Positions 1 to 8,738 are shown, numbered from the stretch's first letter. The stretch is DNA of 64,000 nucleotides from Bacteroidota bacterium (GCA_027592025.1 JAQCIQ010000008.1:18481-82480); one strand, 5' to 3'. The notes: generated by a model from the sequence alone, not told the origin. Numbers and translations are program-made.

Positions 1-796
1 GAGACGCTAGATAATTGGCTATGATTAAGGCGTTTTCGCAATGTCGTTGAACCCTAACATGAAGCGTTTTGATTCCCCTCAACACGAGGAAGCAATCTTG
101 GGGACCCGCAACAGCACCACTTGCATTTTGAATAAAATACAATTGATCGGCCAGCGCTTTGTCTTTCACAACCAGCGCTCCCATCACCACATCGCTATGT
201 CCTCCTAAATATTTGGTGGCGGAATGCATCACTATATCGGCACCCATGTCAAGTGGTTGCTGTAAGTAGGGAGTGGCAAAAGTGTTGTCAACGGCCAGCA
301 AAATTGAATGTTTTTTGGCGATAGATACCATGACTTTGATGTCAATAATATTTAACATGGGATTGGTCGGGGTTTCTATCCAGATTAACTTGGTGTTGGA
401 ATTGACATATTGTTCGATTGAAGAGGCGTCTCTCATTGAAACAAAATGAAACTTCACACCAAATCGTTCATAAATCTTGGTAAACAGCCGATAGGATCCG
501 CCATACAAATCATTTGATGCGATAACCTCATCTCCTGGATTCAGTAATTTTATGACTGCATCAATGGCTGCTAAACCTGACCCAAAGGTGATACCATGGG
601 CGCCGTTTTCAATACTGGCTAAAGCTTCCTCAAGAGCATGTCGTGTTGGGTTATGGGTTCGCGAATATTCAAAACCTTTATGTTTTCCTGGGCTTGACTG
701 AGCATAGGTAGAAGTTTGATAAATTGGAGGCATAACCGAGCCGTAAGCTGGGTCTGGAGCTTGTCCACCATGTATAGTTTTAGTATTGAATTTCAC
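1..796 (-). CDS. metB: Cystathionine gamma-synthase type PLP enzyme (3' end cut by the window edge)
   Basis: This is a Cys/Met metabolism PLP-dependent enzyme, which joins an activated homoserine to cysteine or sulfide in methionine synthesis. About 265 codons are visible, and the last third (family about 380 residues) lies beyond base 1. The N-terminus KFNTKTIHGG, the segment YSRTHNPTR and the PLP-lysine motif SATKYLGG (Lys near residue 195) are typical of the family. The frame begins at a GTG at 796-794. No ATG gives the conserved N-terminus, and a TAAATTTG promoter element lies 25 bases upstream. Cystathionine gamma-lyase or O-acetylhomoserine sulfhydrylase activity cannot be excluded without the C-terminus. 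It is divergent from the ArsC-like gene. Confidence 0.85.
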   Translation of the reverse strand, partial: MKFNTKTIHGGQAPDPAYGSVMPPIYQTSTYAQSSPGKHKGFEYSRTHNPTRHALEEALASIENGAHGITFGSGLAAIDAVIKLLNPGDEVIASNDLYGGSYRLFTKIYERFGVKFHFVSMRDASSIEQYVNSNTKLIWIETPTNPMLNIIDIKVMVSIAKKHSILLAVDNTFATPYLQQPLDMGADIVMHSATKYLGGHSDVVMGALVVKDKALADQLYFIQNASGAVAGPQDCFLVLRGIKTLHVRVQRHCENALIIANYLAS

Positions 797-820
797 AGTT
801 AGGAGGTTTAAAGTGTCTTA

Positions 821-828
821 CAAATTTA
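821..828 (-). promoter_or_regulatory. Promoter -7 element of the metB-type gene
   Basis: The minus strand reads TAAATTTG, a full match to the Bacteroidota -7 consensus TAnnTTTG. It lies about 25 bases before the GTG start, which would give a short leader of about 18 bases. No good -33 TTTG is visible at the expected distance, so the support is the -7 box and its position. Confidence 0.4.
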
Positions 829-854
829 GTTTTATTTTTTGGTCACAGGATCAT

Positions 855-862
855 TATATTTG
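855..862 (+). promoter_or_regulatory. Promoter -7 element of the ArsC-like gene
   Basis: TATATTTG matches the Bacteroidota consensus TAnnTTTG and ends 21 bases before the ATG at 884. A T-rich stretch lies upstream, but there is no clear -33 element at the usual spacing. It is divergent from the metB element, with 26 bases between the two. Confidence 0.4.
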
Positions 863-883
863 AGTAGAATATAAACAACCGAC

Positions 884-1240
884 ATGCGTGCTTTCTTTTA
901 TTTAAAAACCTGCAATACTTGTATAAAAATTCAAAACCAACTCAAGCTGCCAGAAGAGATTGAGCTCCGTGAACTCAAATCCAAACCCATCACGGCTATC
1001 GAATTGGAACATCTCCAAACGCTTTCGGGGTCCTATGAATCTTTATTCAACCGACGGTCAAAACTGTATACCAGCATGGGGCTGAAGCACGAGGCGCTAT
1101 TGGAGAAAGACTATCGTCATTACATACTGGATCATTATTCTTTCTTGAAAAGACCCGTTCTGATTTTGGACGACAAAATTTATATTGGAAACAGTAAAAA
1201 AGAAGTGGACGGGGCATTGAATCATCTCCAAAGTCTTTAG
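884..1240 (+). CDS. ArsC/Spx-family thioredoxin-fold protein
   Basis: This 118-residue protein has the size and pattern of the ArsC/Spx family. It has a beta-alpha start with a CNTC redox pair at residues 10-13, and near the C-terminus the segment LKRPVLILDDKIYIG, which matches the family's RP(L/V) region before the last strands. Members are arsenate reductases or thiol-redox regulators. No other arsenic gene is nearby, so a general redox role is as likely as arsenate reduction. It stands alone between the divergent metB-type gene and yicC. Confidence 0.75.
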   Translation: MRAFFYLKTCNTCIKIQNQLKLPEEIELRELKSKPITAIELEHLQTLSGSYESLFNRRSKLYTSMGLKHEALLEKDYRHYILDHYSFLKRPVLILDDKIYIGNSKKEVDGALNHLQSL

Positions 1241-1277
1241 CTCTGCATCCTTTACTAAATAAAGGCCGCGGAATTGC

Positions 1278-1285
1278 TATCTTTG
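1278..1285 (+). promoter_or_regulatory. Promoter -7 element of the yicC-gmk-nadD operon
   Basis: TATCTTTG followed by C matches TAnnTTTG. It ends 19 bases before the yicC ATG at 1305. No convincing -33 TTG is visible. Confidence 0.4.
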
Positions 1286-1304
1286 CAGGGCAAAAACAAT
1301 ATTT

Positions 1305-2162
1305 ATGTTAGCATCCATGACAGGATTTGGGAAAGCATCATGCACCCTGCCAGACAAGACGATAACTGTCGAAATGAAGGCTTTGAACAGCAAGAATTTA
1401 GACCTCAACATTCGCATGTCGTCGGCCTATCGCGATCAAGAAATGACCATGAGGAAGCGCATTGCCGAAGATCTTAGTAGAGGAAAGATTGACGTCTTTA
1501 TTCATACCGAGTCCAATCTTAGCAGCACCAAGGATGTGATCAACGAAGAGGTCGTTAAGGCTTACATGGCTCAGATGAAAGAAATTGCCGATGGTGACGA
1601 TGTCAACCATCTGCAAATTGCCATGAGGCTTCCCGATGTTTTGCAATCGCGCAAAACCGAACTGGATGATAAAGAATTGGAAGCCGTTTGGATCACTTTA
1701 GAGGCGGCCATTGTGGACCTAAACAGTTATCGCAACAACGAAGGGGCTGTGCTAAAAATTGATTTTGAAATGCGCATAGCAACAATTGCCGCTCAATTAG
1801 AGCAGATCAAAACAATGGAGCCGCTTCGCATTCAAAAAATCAATGATCGCTTAAGGAAAAGTGTTGCAGACTTGGAAGCCCATGTCGATGAAAACCGATT
1901 TGAACATGAGCTTATTTTTTATTTGGAAAAACTCGATATTACAGAAGAGATTGTTCGACTCAAAAACCATTTGAATTACTTTGTTAAAACCCTGAATCTG
2001 GACGAATCAAGCGGGAAAAAATTGGGTTTTATTTCTCAAGAAATGGGCAGAGAAATCAACACCATTGGCTCCAAAGCGAATGACTCCGAAATGCAACAAT
2101 TGGTCGTTCAAATGAAGGATGAATTAGAAAAAATCAAAGAACAACTGCTCAACGTACTGTAA
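1305..2162 (+). CDS. yicC: YicC-family endoribonuclease
   Basis: This 285-residue protein starts MLASMTGFGKA, the invariant opening of the YicC/YloC family, and ends with the family's C-terminal segment (GRE.NTIGSKAND). E. coli YicC is an endoribonuclease linked to small-RNA turnover and stationary-phase survival; activity here is inferred from family. The length matches the family (about 290). The ATG at 1305 is preferred because it gives the usual four residues before MTGFG. The stop overlaps the gmk start by one base (TAATG), so the two are probably coupled in translation. Confidence 0.9.
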   Translation: MLASMTGFGKASCTLPDKTITVEMKALNSKNLDLNIRMSSAYRDQEMTMRKRIAEDLSRGKIDVFIHTESNLSSTKDVINEEVVKAYMAQMKEIADGDDVNHLQIAMRLPDVLQSRKTELDDKELEAVWITLEAAIVDLNSYRNNEGAVLKIDFEMRIATIAAQLEQIKTMEPLRIQKINDRLRKSVADLEAHVDENRFEHELIFYLEKLDITEEIVRLKNHLNYFVKTLNLDESSGKKLGFISQEMGREINTIGSKANDSEMQQLVVQMKDELEKIKEQLLNVL

Positions 2163-2737
2163 TGATTCAAGAAAAACTAGTTGTCTTTTCAGCTCCTTCA
2201 GGGTCGGGCAAAACCACAATAGTTAGACATTTGCTAACTGTCGAAACCTTGCCTTTGGCTTTTTCTATTTCGGCCACTACCAGAGCACCCCGTGGCAAGG
2301 AAATAAATGGAAAAGACTACTATTTTTTATCGGTTGAAGAGTTTAAGGAGCGCATTGAACAGGGCCATTTTTTGGAATGGGAAGAAGTATATCCCAATCA
2401 ATATTATGGCACCCTTAAAAGCGAGGTAGTTCGCTTGTGGCAAAGTGGTAAAGCCGTTTTGTTCGACTTGGATGTCGTTGGAGGATTGGCCATCAAACGC
2501 CAGTTCCCAGAACAAACCTTAGCGATTTTTGTTCAACCCCCGAATTTGGAAACTCTCATTGAGCGGTTGAAAAATAGAAAAACGGAAGATCAAATTGCCC
2601 TTAATAAAAGAATTGACAAGGCTCCTGCCGAAATGGTTCAAGCCAAATTCTTTGACGCTATTCTCATCAACGACGACTTAGAACAGGCATTTGAAAAGGC
2701 CTCTAGTTTAGTTTCCAATTTTTTAAATTCCGATTGA
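2162..2737 (+). CDS. gmk: Guanylate kinase
   Basis: Guanylate kinase converts GMP and ATP to GDP and ADP in the cytoplasm. The P-loop APSGSGKT is at residues 11-18, followed by the GMP-binding region SATTRAPRGKEINGKDYYF and the segment FLEWEEVYPNQYYGT. The length of 191 residues fits the family. It is the middle gene of yicC-gmk-nadD and overlaps both neighbours by one base. The yicC-gmk pairing is seen widely in bacteria. Confidence 0.96.
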   Translation: MIQEKLVVFSAPSGSGKTTIVRHLLTVETLPLAFSISATTRAPRGKEINGKDYYFLSVEEFKERIEQGHFLEWEEVYPNQYYGTLKSEVVRLWQSGKAVLFDLDVVGGLAIKRQFPEQTLAIFVQPPNLETLIERLKNRKTEDQIALNKRIDKAPAEMVQAKFFDAILINDDLEQAFEKASSLVSNFLNSD

Positions 2738-3318
2738 TGAAAGTGGGTTTGTTTTTTGGTTCTTTCAACCCTATTCACGTTGGGCATGTGATTATTGCCA
2801 ATCACATGGTTGAATTTACCGATTTGGATGAGGTATGGTTGGTTGTCAGTCCTCAAAATCCTTTCAAAACCAAGGCCAGTTTATTGCATCAAAACCACCG
2901 ATTGGATTTGGTATTTCGAGCAACAGAGGATTATCTCAAAATCAAACCAAGTGATATTGAATTTCAGCTGCCTCAACCAAGTTATACCAGCACCACACTT
3001 GCTTATCTCGAAGAAAAATACCCTCAGCATCAATTCGCGTTGATCATGGGGGCAGATAATTTGGTATCGCTCCACAAATGGCACAATTCGAAATGGTTGA
3101 TGGACAATTTTTCTATTTACGTTTATCCCCGTCTTGGGCATGAGAAAATTCCGGTAGACTATCCTACGGCCAAAAACATTCAAATGGTCAAAGCTCCAAT
3201 AGTTGAAATTTCTGCCTCTCAAATCCGTGCCGCAATAGCATCGGGCAAGTCTGTCAAATCTTTGATTCCAGAGAAGGCTTGGCAATATTTAGATGAGATG
3301 AATTTTTATAAATCCTGA
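2737..3318 (+). CDS. nadD: Nicotinate-nucleotide adenylyltransferase
   Basis: NadD adenylates nicotinate mononucleotide to deamido-NAD in NAD synthesis. The N-terminus MKVGLFFGSFNPIHVGH carries the nucleotidyltransferase HxGH motif at residues 14-17, and the second motif is in the C-terminal ISASQIRAAIASGKSV. I place the start at the ATG at 2737. The frame also allows TTG at 2734, but ATG forms the TGATG overlap with the gmk stop and gives the normal N-terminus. The length is 193 residues. Confidence 0.94.
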   Translation: MKVGLFFGSFNPIHVGHVIIANHMVEFTDLDEVWLVVSPQNPFKTKASLLHQNHRLDLVFRATEDYLKIKPSDIEFQLPQPSYTSTTLAYLEEKYPQHQFALIMGADNLVSLHKWHNSKWLMDNFSIYVYPRLGHEKIPVDYPTAKNIQMVKAPIVEISASQIRAAIASGKSVKSLIPEKAWQYLDEMNFYKS

Positions 3319-3344
3319 TCGATTAGTCGGTATTCGATTTTTTA

Positions 3345-3452
3345 TTAACTTTGAGTCATCAGATCCCAAATCTGCCCTACAAATCGACTATCTCTAGCCG
3401 TTCGTTTTTCATAGACTGCGGTGGTTTTTTCCTCAATTGATTTGTCTTGCAT
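3345..3452 (-). CDS. Possible 35-residue small ORF (unproven)
   Basis: In the 169-base gap between nadD and the first PPK2 gene, the minus strand has an ATG-started frame of 35 codons ending in TAA. Its product is charged and rather polar, with the C-terminal segment FVGQIWDLMTQS. I recognise no family. There is no matching promoter, and another overlapping minus frame of similar length exists, so this may be chance. It is listed because nothing else explains the gap. Confidence 0.15.
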   Translation of the reverse strand: MQDKSIEEKTTAVYEKRTARDSRFVGQIWDLMTQS

Positions 3453-3487
3453 TTTAGGGTTCTCATTTTTTAATCTGAGCCTAATTT

Positions 3488-4339
3488 ATGTTAACACAAA
3501 AGGATTTTTTTCACCACAAAACCTCAGAAGCATTTCTTGAAACCCTCAAGACAAAAGTGGATCCCTCAATGTATGAGGAGATTGTTCAAACCATTCATTA
3601 TGAAAAAGAGTTGCAATTACTCCAAGCTGAATTGGTTGACTTTCAGCAATGGGTAGCCAAAACCAAAAGGCGTGTTTGCATCCTTTTTGAAGGCCGCGAT
3701 GCCTCAGGAAAAGGCGGGGCAATCCGGCGCTTTTCCGAACACTTGAACCCTCGCTTGATGCGGGTAGTGGCTTTGACTAAACCAACCGACATTGAAAAAG
3801 GTCAGTGGTACTTTAGAAGATACATCCGAGAACTTCCCGAGCCAGGGGAAATTGTGTTCTTTGACCGCAGTTGGTATAACCGTGCCGTTGTTGAACCAGT
3901 CATGGGTTTTTGCACAAAAACACAATACGAGCAATTCATGGTTCAAGTTCCTGAATTCGAGCACATGCTATATGAAGATGGTGTTGACATTATCAAGTTT
4001 TGGTTCTCCATTTCTAAAGAAGAGTAGAATCGACGATTCAATTCAAGGCTTCAAAACACCCTAAAGCAATGGAAATTCAGTGAGGTTGACAAAGAAGGTC
4101 AAATTTTGTGGAACAAGTACACCCACTACAAAGAGCAAATGTTAGGTAAAACACACACCACTTTTTGTCCTTGGGTTATTGTCAAGTCAAACGTCAAAGA
4201 GTCTGCCCGATTGGAAAGTATTAGACATGTTTTGTCTCGATTTAATTACGATGGGAAAGGGAATTCTGGAACTGATATCATGCCCGACCCAAATGTTGTC
4301 CAACGCTATCACCGCATGGTAAAACAAATTGACCAATGA
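3488..4339 (+). pseudogene. PPK2-family polyphosphate kinase, first copy, interrupted by an in-frame TAG
   Basis: The reading frame encodes a PPK2 enzyme, which moves phosphate between polyphosphate and nucleotides. Walker A is EGRDASGKGG (about residues 68-77) and Walker B is VFFDRSW (123-129). Codon 180 (4025-4027) is TAG. The same frame then continues with NRRFNSRLQNTLKQWKFSEVD, the conserved PPK2 C-terminal part, to a TGA at 4337-4339. The adjacent paralogue reads SISKNEQISRF where this copy reads SISKEE-stop-NRRF, so the lost residue is probably Gln (CAG to TAG, one change). Without the stop the protein would be 283 residues. The 179-residue product keeps both Walker motifs but lacks the C-terminal helices. 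The cause could be true inactivation, a strain polymorphism, a sequencing error or a suppressed amber codon. It overlaps the second copy by four bases (ATGA). Confidence 0.88.
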
Positions 4340-5100
4340 TCCAACTATCCGACAAAAACATCAAGGCTCTGAACACAAAAAAGGGTATTATACTTTTTTT
4401 GCAAGAGAACTTAAAGCCCATCAAAACCCTGCGAACCATTCAATATGAATCTCGCATGAAGAAACTTCAAGAAGAATTGATTAAACTTCAGCATTGGGTG
4501 GTTAATGAAAATGAAAAAGTTGTTATTCTTTTCGAGGGTCGAGACGCCGCGGGCAAAGGCGGTGCCATACGAAGAATAACTGAACATCTCAATCCTCGCG
4601 AATTTAGGGTTGTTGCCCTTCCGAAACCCACCTATGAAGAAAAGGGACAATGGTATTTTCAACGCTACGTTAATCAACTGCCGAGAGAAGGGAAGATTGT
4701 CTTTTTTGATCGAAGCTGGTATAACAGAGCCATTGTAGAGCCTGTGAACAGGTTTTGCACCAAAAAGGAATACGATATTTTCATGAATCAGGTCAATGAA
4801 TTTGAGAGAATGATCACGGAGTCTGGAATTCGTTTGATCAAATTTTATTTTTCAATTTCAAAGAACGAGCAAATCAGCCGCTTCGAAGACATCCAAAATA
4901 GCCCTCTTAAAAAATGGAAAATCAGTAAGGTCGATCAAAAGGCCATCAAATTATGGGATTCTTATACGAGATACAAACTGCGGATGTTTGAAAAAACGAA
5001 TACCGCAATCGCACCTTGGATAGTTATAGAAGGCAATGGCAAAATGAAAGCGCGCATTAATGCCATCAAGCACATTCTAAAAGTTATCCCTTACAAGTAG
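4336..5100 (+). CDS. PPK2-family polyphosphate kinase, second copy
   Basis: This is an intact 254-residue PPK2 enzyme with Walker A EGRDAAGKGG (67-76), Walker B IVFFDRSWYN (121-130), the lid region GQWYFQRYVNQLP and the full C-terminal segment ending in IAPWIVIEGNGK. It phosphorylates nucleoside mono- or diphosphates from polyphosphate, or runs in reverse. The subclass cannot be settled from motifs alone. It starts inside the stop of the first copy (ATGA), so its translation may depend on ribosomes reaching that stop. The paralogue's premature TAG could therefore reduce its expression. It lies next to phosphate transport genes, which fits a phosphate storage or energy role. Confidence 0.9.
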   Translation: MIQLSDKNIKALNTKKGIILFLQENLKPIKTLRTIQYESRMKKLQEELIKLQHWVVNENEKVVILFEGRDAAGKGGAIRRITEHLNPREFRVVALPKPTYEEKGQWYFQRYVNQLPREGKIVFFDRSWYNRAIVEPVNRFCTKKEYDIFMNQVNEFERMITESGIRLIKFYFSISKNEQISRFEDIQNSPLKKWKISKVDQKAIKLWDSYTRYKLRMFEKTNTAIAPWIVIEGNGKMKARINAIKHILKVIPYK

Positions 5101-5129
5101 GTCTTCATGGCATAACTCGACAAAAAAAG

Positions 5130-5161
5130 AAACCCTCTTTGAAATATTTCAAAGAGGGTTT
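5130..5161. terminator. Perfect 32-base palindrome, bidirectional terminator
   Basis: AAACCCTCTTTGAAA, two bases, then its reverse complement form a perfect inverted repeat between the convergent PPK2 and PiT genes. On the minus strand it is followed by a run of seven T, so it should stop PiT transcription well. On the plus strand the T-run is short (TTT, then mixed), so PPK2 termination may be weaker. Confidence 0.85.
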
Positions 5162-5190
5162 CGCCCTTAAAGACTACTTGTTAGTTTAGC

Positions 5191-7476
5191 CTATTCTTCT
5201 TTCTTATCTTCAACAGAAATCGTTGCCGGAGGCACTGAGCTATCATGTGCGTTGTGATATTCTTCCAGCAAATTCATGATTGAATTGATAAGATCCTTGG
5301 TCTCCAAAAGAATACTGAAGTAAAGTGCGGTGTTCTTAGGGTTAGAGACTTCTGTTCGGGTTCTGTTGACCTGACTTTTGATCTTCTCTTTCACCAAATC
5401 ATAGACTACCTTTTTCTCGTTGATGATTTTTCCTATTTCCTCAAAAGAGCCCGACTTGAAGGCATTTTGAGTATCGGAAAACAAAATTTCCAACTTGTCA
5501 TAGATTTCTCTCAGTTCCTTGACTTGATTGAACTTTAGTTTTTTGTGATTATTGTTGACGTGCTTGTAGGAAATTTTTGAAATGAGTTCAAGAGATTGAG
5601 TAATGTCTTGAAGATACCCCAATATGTTGATGTAAAAACCACTCGCCTCAACGCTCGATTCATCCAGATTCTTAATAAAAAAGAAAATGTTATCACGCAG
5701 GTCATCCACCTCTTCAGTTAGCTTGACAACCTGTTTTTTACTTTTTTTAAGAGTAGACAATTTTTGTGTGGCTAATCCTCCAACTGCATTTTCATAAATT
5801 TGATTGGTGCGCTTGACTACGTTAGCGATATTTTTAGCACTTTCAACAATAACACCCTGAACAGAGCTACTTTCTGTCTTCGTCAATCGGTCCTCTTCAA
5901 CTGCTTTGTTATGTCGACCCTTATGCACAACAAAATTATTATACAGTAATACTGCAGTAATAATCAGTAAAATTGGAATGACTAATTCAGGATTCAAGTT
6001 GATTAACAAAACCACGAGTGCAGACGCAAAAAAAGCCGCAATTGCAGTACCAAACCAACCGCCTATTACGTTAAAAACACCAGCTACCCGATATACCGCA
6101 CTGTCACTCCCCCAAGCTCTGTCGGCCAAGGAAGATCCCATTGCCACCATAAAGGTAACATAGGTGGTCGAAAGCGGCAATTTCATTGATGTAGCAAGGG
6201 CAATCAAAATCCCCGCAACCATCAAATTGACACAGGCGCGGATCATGTCGAAAGCAGGAGCCTCCAAACTCTGGTCTTTTGACATAACGACCTCTGAGGT
6301 TTCAAACCTTTTATTGATTTTATCCTTTACATACTTGGGAACTACTGGACTAAAGTACTCTGACAACTGGGAAAGTCCTTTTACCAAGCTTCTTGAAAGT
6401 AGGTTGGGCTCAAATTTCTCATGAGTTTCACCTTGGCGTGACAAACTGATTTCCGTTTCTGTAACAGTTTTCGCCTTTTTTGACAACAACAAGGTAGCCA
6501 CCATGACACCTCCTGAAATGAAAAGAAGCATGGGTTCTGCCGGGACTTTTGACTCCAATACTCCCATAGAGAAGGATGAAGTTCCAGCCCCAGAGGATAT
6601 CCACGCTTCATAGGAGTGATAGGCCGCCATTGGAACGCCAATAAAGTTAACCAAGTCATTGCCCGAAAAGGACAATGCCAAGCCGAAAGTTCCTACCGCA
6701 ATCACGAAAAAAAGTACCGATTTTTTAAAAATCAATTCAAATAAATAGGAAAATAAGACCCAAAAAAGAAATCCTCCTAAAACAATAAGCTGCTCTCTGC
6801 CTTCAATCAAAACCTTCAAATCCCCGTAATATGGCGTCCCTTTTAATCCTTTAAGGAAAATGAAATAGGTGATTGCTATTAAAGCCAATCCGCCGAAAAG
6901 TGGCCCAAAGTACTTCAGTGTTTTTTGAGTATTGAACGAGAACAAAACGCGAGACACCCATTGGACAAAGGCCCCTACCGAAAATGCAATCACAACGGAC
7001 AAGAGAATTCCAGTGATAATCTCCGTTGCTTTTTTGGTGTTGATAAAGCTAGGAAGATCTGCCAAGGTGAGTGCATCGGATTGAGAAATTTTGAAGAGAG
7101 ACATCATTACCGCGGCACCCAATAAATTGAAAACAATCGAAACCGTTGTCGAAGTAGGTAAGCCGAGCGTATTGAAAAAATCTAATAATAGAACGTCTGT
7201 AATCATAACCGCAATAAAAATGATCATGATCTCGTCGAACATAAATTGCCCTGGTACAAAAATTCCATTCCGTGCAACTTCCATCATGCCACTAGAAAAT
7301 ACAGCACCAATAAAAATTCCCAAACTGGCGACCGCCATTATGGTGCGGAATGAAATAGCTTTAGAACCGATTGCTGAATTCAGAAAATTCACCGCATCGT
7401 TACTAACGCCAACAACAATGTCTATTACTGCTAGAATTGCGATGGCTATCAAAATAAATAAATAAATATTATCCAT
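5191..7476 (-). CDS. PiT-family inorganic phosphate transporter with C-terminal PhoU-like domain
   Basis: This 761-residue inner-membrane protein carries the PiT/PHO4 signature GVSNDAVN at residues 23-30, a repeat of hydrophobic segments, and the second family half MKLPLSTTYVTFMVAMGSSLADRAWG near residue 430. About ten or more membrane segments are visible up to residue about 515. The last 220 residues are helical and charged, like the PhoU/DUF47 family, and probably regulate transport. PiT carriers move phosphate with H+ or Na+. The porin gene lies 57 bases upstream on the same strand, so the two may share a transcript. Confidence 0.9.
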   Translation of the reverse strand: MDNIYLFILIAIAILAVIDIVVGVSNDAVNFLNSAIGSKAISFRTIMAVASLGIFIGAVFSSGMMEVARNGIFVPGQFMFDEIMIIFIAVMITDVLLLDFFNTLGLPTSTTVSIVFNLLGAAVMMSLFKISQSDALTLADLPSFINTKKATEIITGILLSVVIAFSVGAFVQWVSRVLFSFNTQKTLKYFGPLFGGLALIAITYFIFLKGLKGTPYYGDLKVLIEGREQLIVLGGFLFWVLFSYLFELIFKKSVLFFVIAVGTFGLALSFSGNDLVNFIGVPMAAYHSYEAWISSGAGTSSFSMGVLESKVPAEPMLLFISGGVMVATLLLSKKAKTVTETEISLSRQGETHEKFEPNLLSRSLVKGLSQLSEYFSPVVPKYVKDKINKRFETSEVVMSKDQSLEAPAFDMIRACVNLMVAGILIALATSMKLPLSTTYVTFMVAMGSSLADRAWGSDSAVYRVAGVFNVIGGWFGTAIAAFFASALVVLLINLNPELVIPILLIITAVLLYNNFVVHKGRHNKAVEEDRLTKTESSSVQGVIVESAKNIANVVKRTNQIYENAVGGLATQKLSTLKKSKKQVVKLTEEVDDLRDNIFFFIKNLDESSVEASGFYINILGYLQDITQSLELISKISYKHVNNNHKKLKFNQVKELREIYDKLEILFSDTQNAFKSGSFEEIGKIINEKKVVYDLVKEKIKSQVNRTRTEVSNPKNTALYFSILLETKDLINSIMNLLEEYHNAHDSSVPPATISVEDKKEE

Positions 7477-7533
7477 AGTTGTTTATTAAGACTGCGTAGG
7501 CCTTGTCAGCCTCCGTAGTTAAGGTTGTTAGTA

Positions 7534-8724
7534 TTAAAAATGAATGTCAAATTGTAATCGATATATAATGTGACTGTTGTCATCAACAACATCTCTGTAG
7601 CTAATGTCAGACTGAACTTTTAATTTGTGACCTGATAAATATTTAGAAACCCCAACAGTGTATTCCTTCTCGCCGTTGTCTCCAAAAATTTTGTCATCAA
7701 ACTTTACGTTCGTGTATCGCCCAGACAGTTCGAAGTTATTGGTAAACAAATAACCTGTTTGAAGGTTGATTGCCTTGCCAACTTTTACCACGTCTCCTGT
7801 CAAAGTCCCGTCAGAATTTTTTGCAAAGGGGTCGTCCGAAGTTCTATCGGCATATTCTGCCATGAATGAAAAACCTTTATGCTTGTACATGGCATCCACA
7901 AACAAAGTGGAAATGTCGGTTTCAAAATAGCCAACATAATTGGTCATATAACTGCCTAAATTGCTCCGGTCCTTTACTGCATTATTATTGAAGTCATAGG
8001 AAACCCCAACTGCTAATTTGGGCTTTGGCTCTCTTTTTAAATCAGATCCGCTGTAGTCTCCACTGCCACTAAATGTCCCAAATGGAAGAAATTCTAAACG
8101 GCCAGTGTACTGATGACCTCCTAAATTTTTTCTAGTGATATTTCGACCTTCTCCTTGAGAAACAGCAAATATTTCTCTAACTACAAAGTCATTTGAAAGT
8201 ATAAAATGGTGTCTCAATTGCACCCCAAGATCACGGTCAATATTAAATCGACTGTTTAGCAAAGAGCGATCGACCAGCTGCATGTTGCCCGAAGAAATGA
8301 CACGTTCTCGGTTTCCAGGCAATTTGGTTTGCCCAAACCATAACTCAAAATTTCCTGAAAAATTCCAATTGACCATGGCGTCTAGAATCAATAGCGGGGC
8401 ATTTTGAGTTTGGGACGATGCTCCTGCAAGGTCTCTGTTGGACAATCCAAGTTCAATCTTATATTTCAATTTAGGGGAATAAGCAAAGCCATCAAACTTG
8501 AGTCTTGCTCTTCTTATCAAAAAATCAGATTCATTGGGTGTTTTTTTCTCCCAATCTACTGTGGTCAAAAACTGCATTCTAGTAGCCACTTTCATAGTCC
8601 AACTGCTGTCTTTGCCAGCTAAATTTAATATTCCATTTCCAAAAGAAGGAGATTGAATCTCTTGAGCTGAAAGGAAAGTAAGCGAAAAAAATACTCATAG
8701 TAGGGATAGATTTGAAGGTTTCAT
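7534..8724 (-). pseudogene. Phosphate-selective porin (OprO/OprP-like), in-frame TGA in the signal peptide
   Basis: The main body (from an internal ATG at 8595) is a beta-barrel of the OprO/OprP porin type, with the segments RRARLKFDG, LWFGQTKLPGNRER and RDLGVQLR and a terminal aromatic (FDIHF). Upstream the same frame continues as VFFSLTFLSAQEIQSP, clearly the end of a signal peptide. Before that come nine codons from an ATG at 8724 (MKPSNLSLL), but codon 10 (8697-8695) is TGA. A single change, TGG to TGA or CGA to TGA, explains this. Without it the protein would be about 396 residues, the normal length. Translation from the internal ATG would lack an export signal and could not make a porin. 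I favour a point mutation or a sequence error over recoding. Confidence 0.82.
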
Positions 8725-8726
8725 TA

Positions 8727-8738
8727 TGCATTAATGCA
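8727..8738. repeat. 12-base palindrome just upstream of the porin start
   Basis: TGCATTAATGCA is a perfect palindrome two bases upstream of the porin ATG (8724). It could be an operator for a dimeric regulator or a small RNA hairpin near the start codon. There is no direct evidence for either. Confidence 0.35.

Noticed and set aside
5130..5161. The 32-base palindrome as a transposon end or regulator site
   Set aside because: Its position between convergent genes, with a T-run, fits a terminator, and no transposase or second copy is in the window.
4025..8697. Codon reassignment of TAG or TGA in this organism
   Set aside because: Other genes in the window end normally at TAG (for example 25273 and 22108) and TGA (for example 2737, 4339 and 41221), and reading through would add non-family sequence. 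Only two internal cases exist, with different stop codons.
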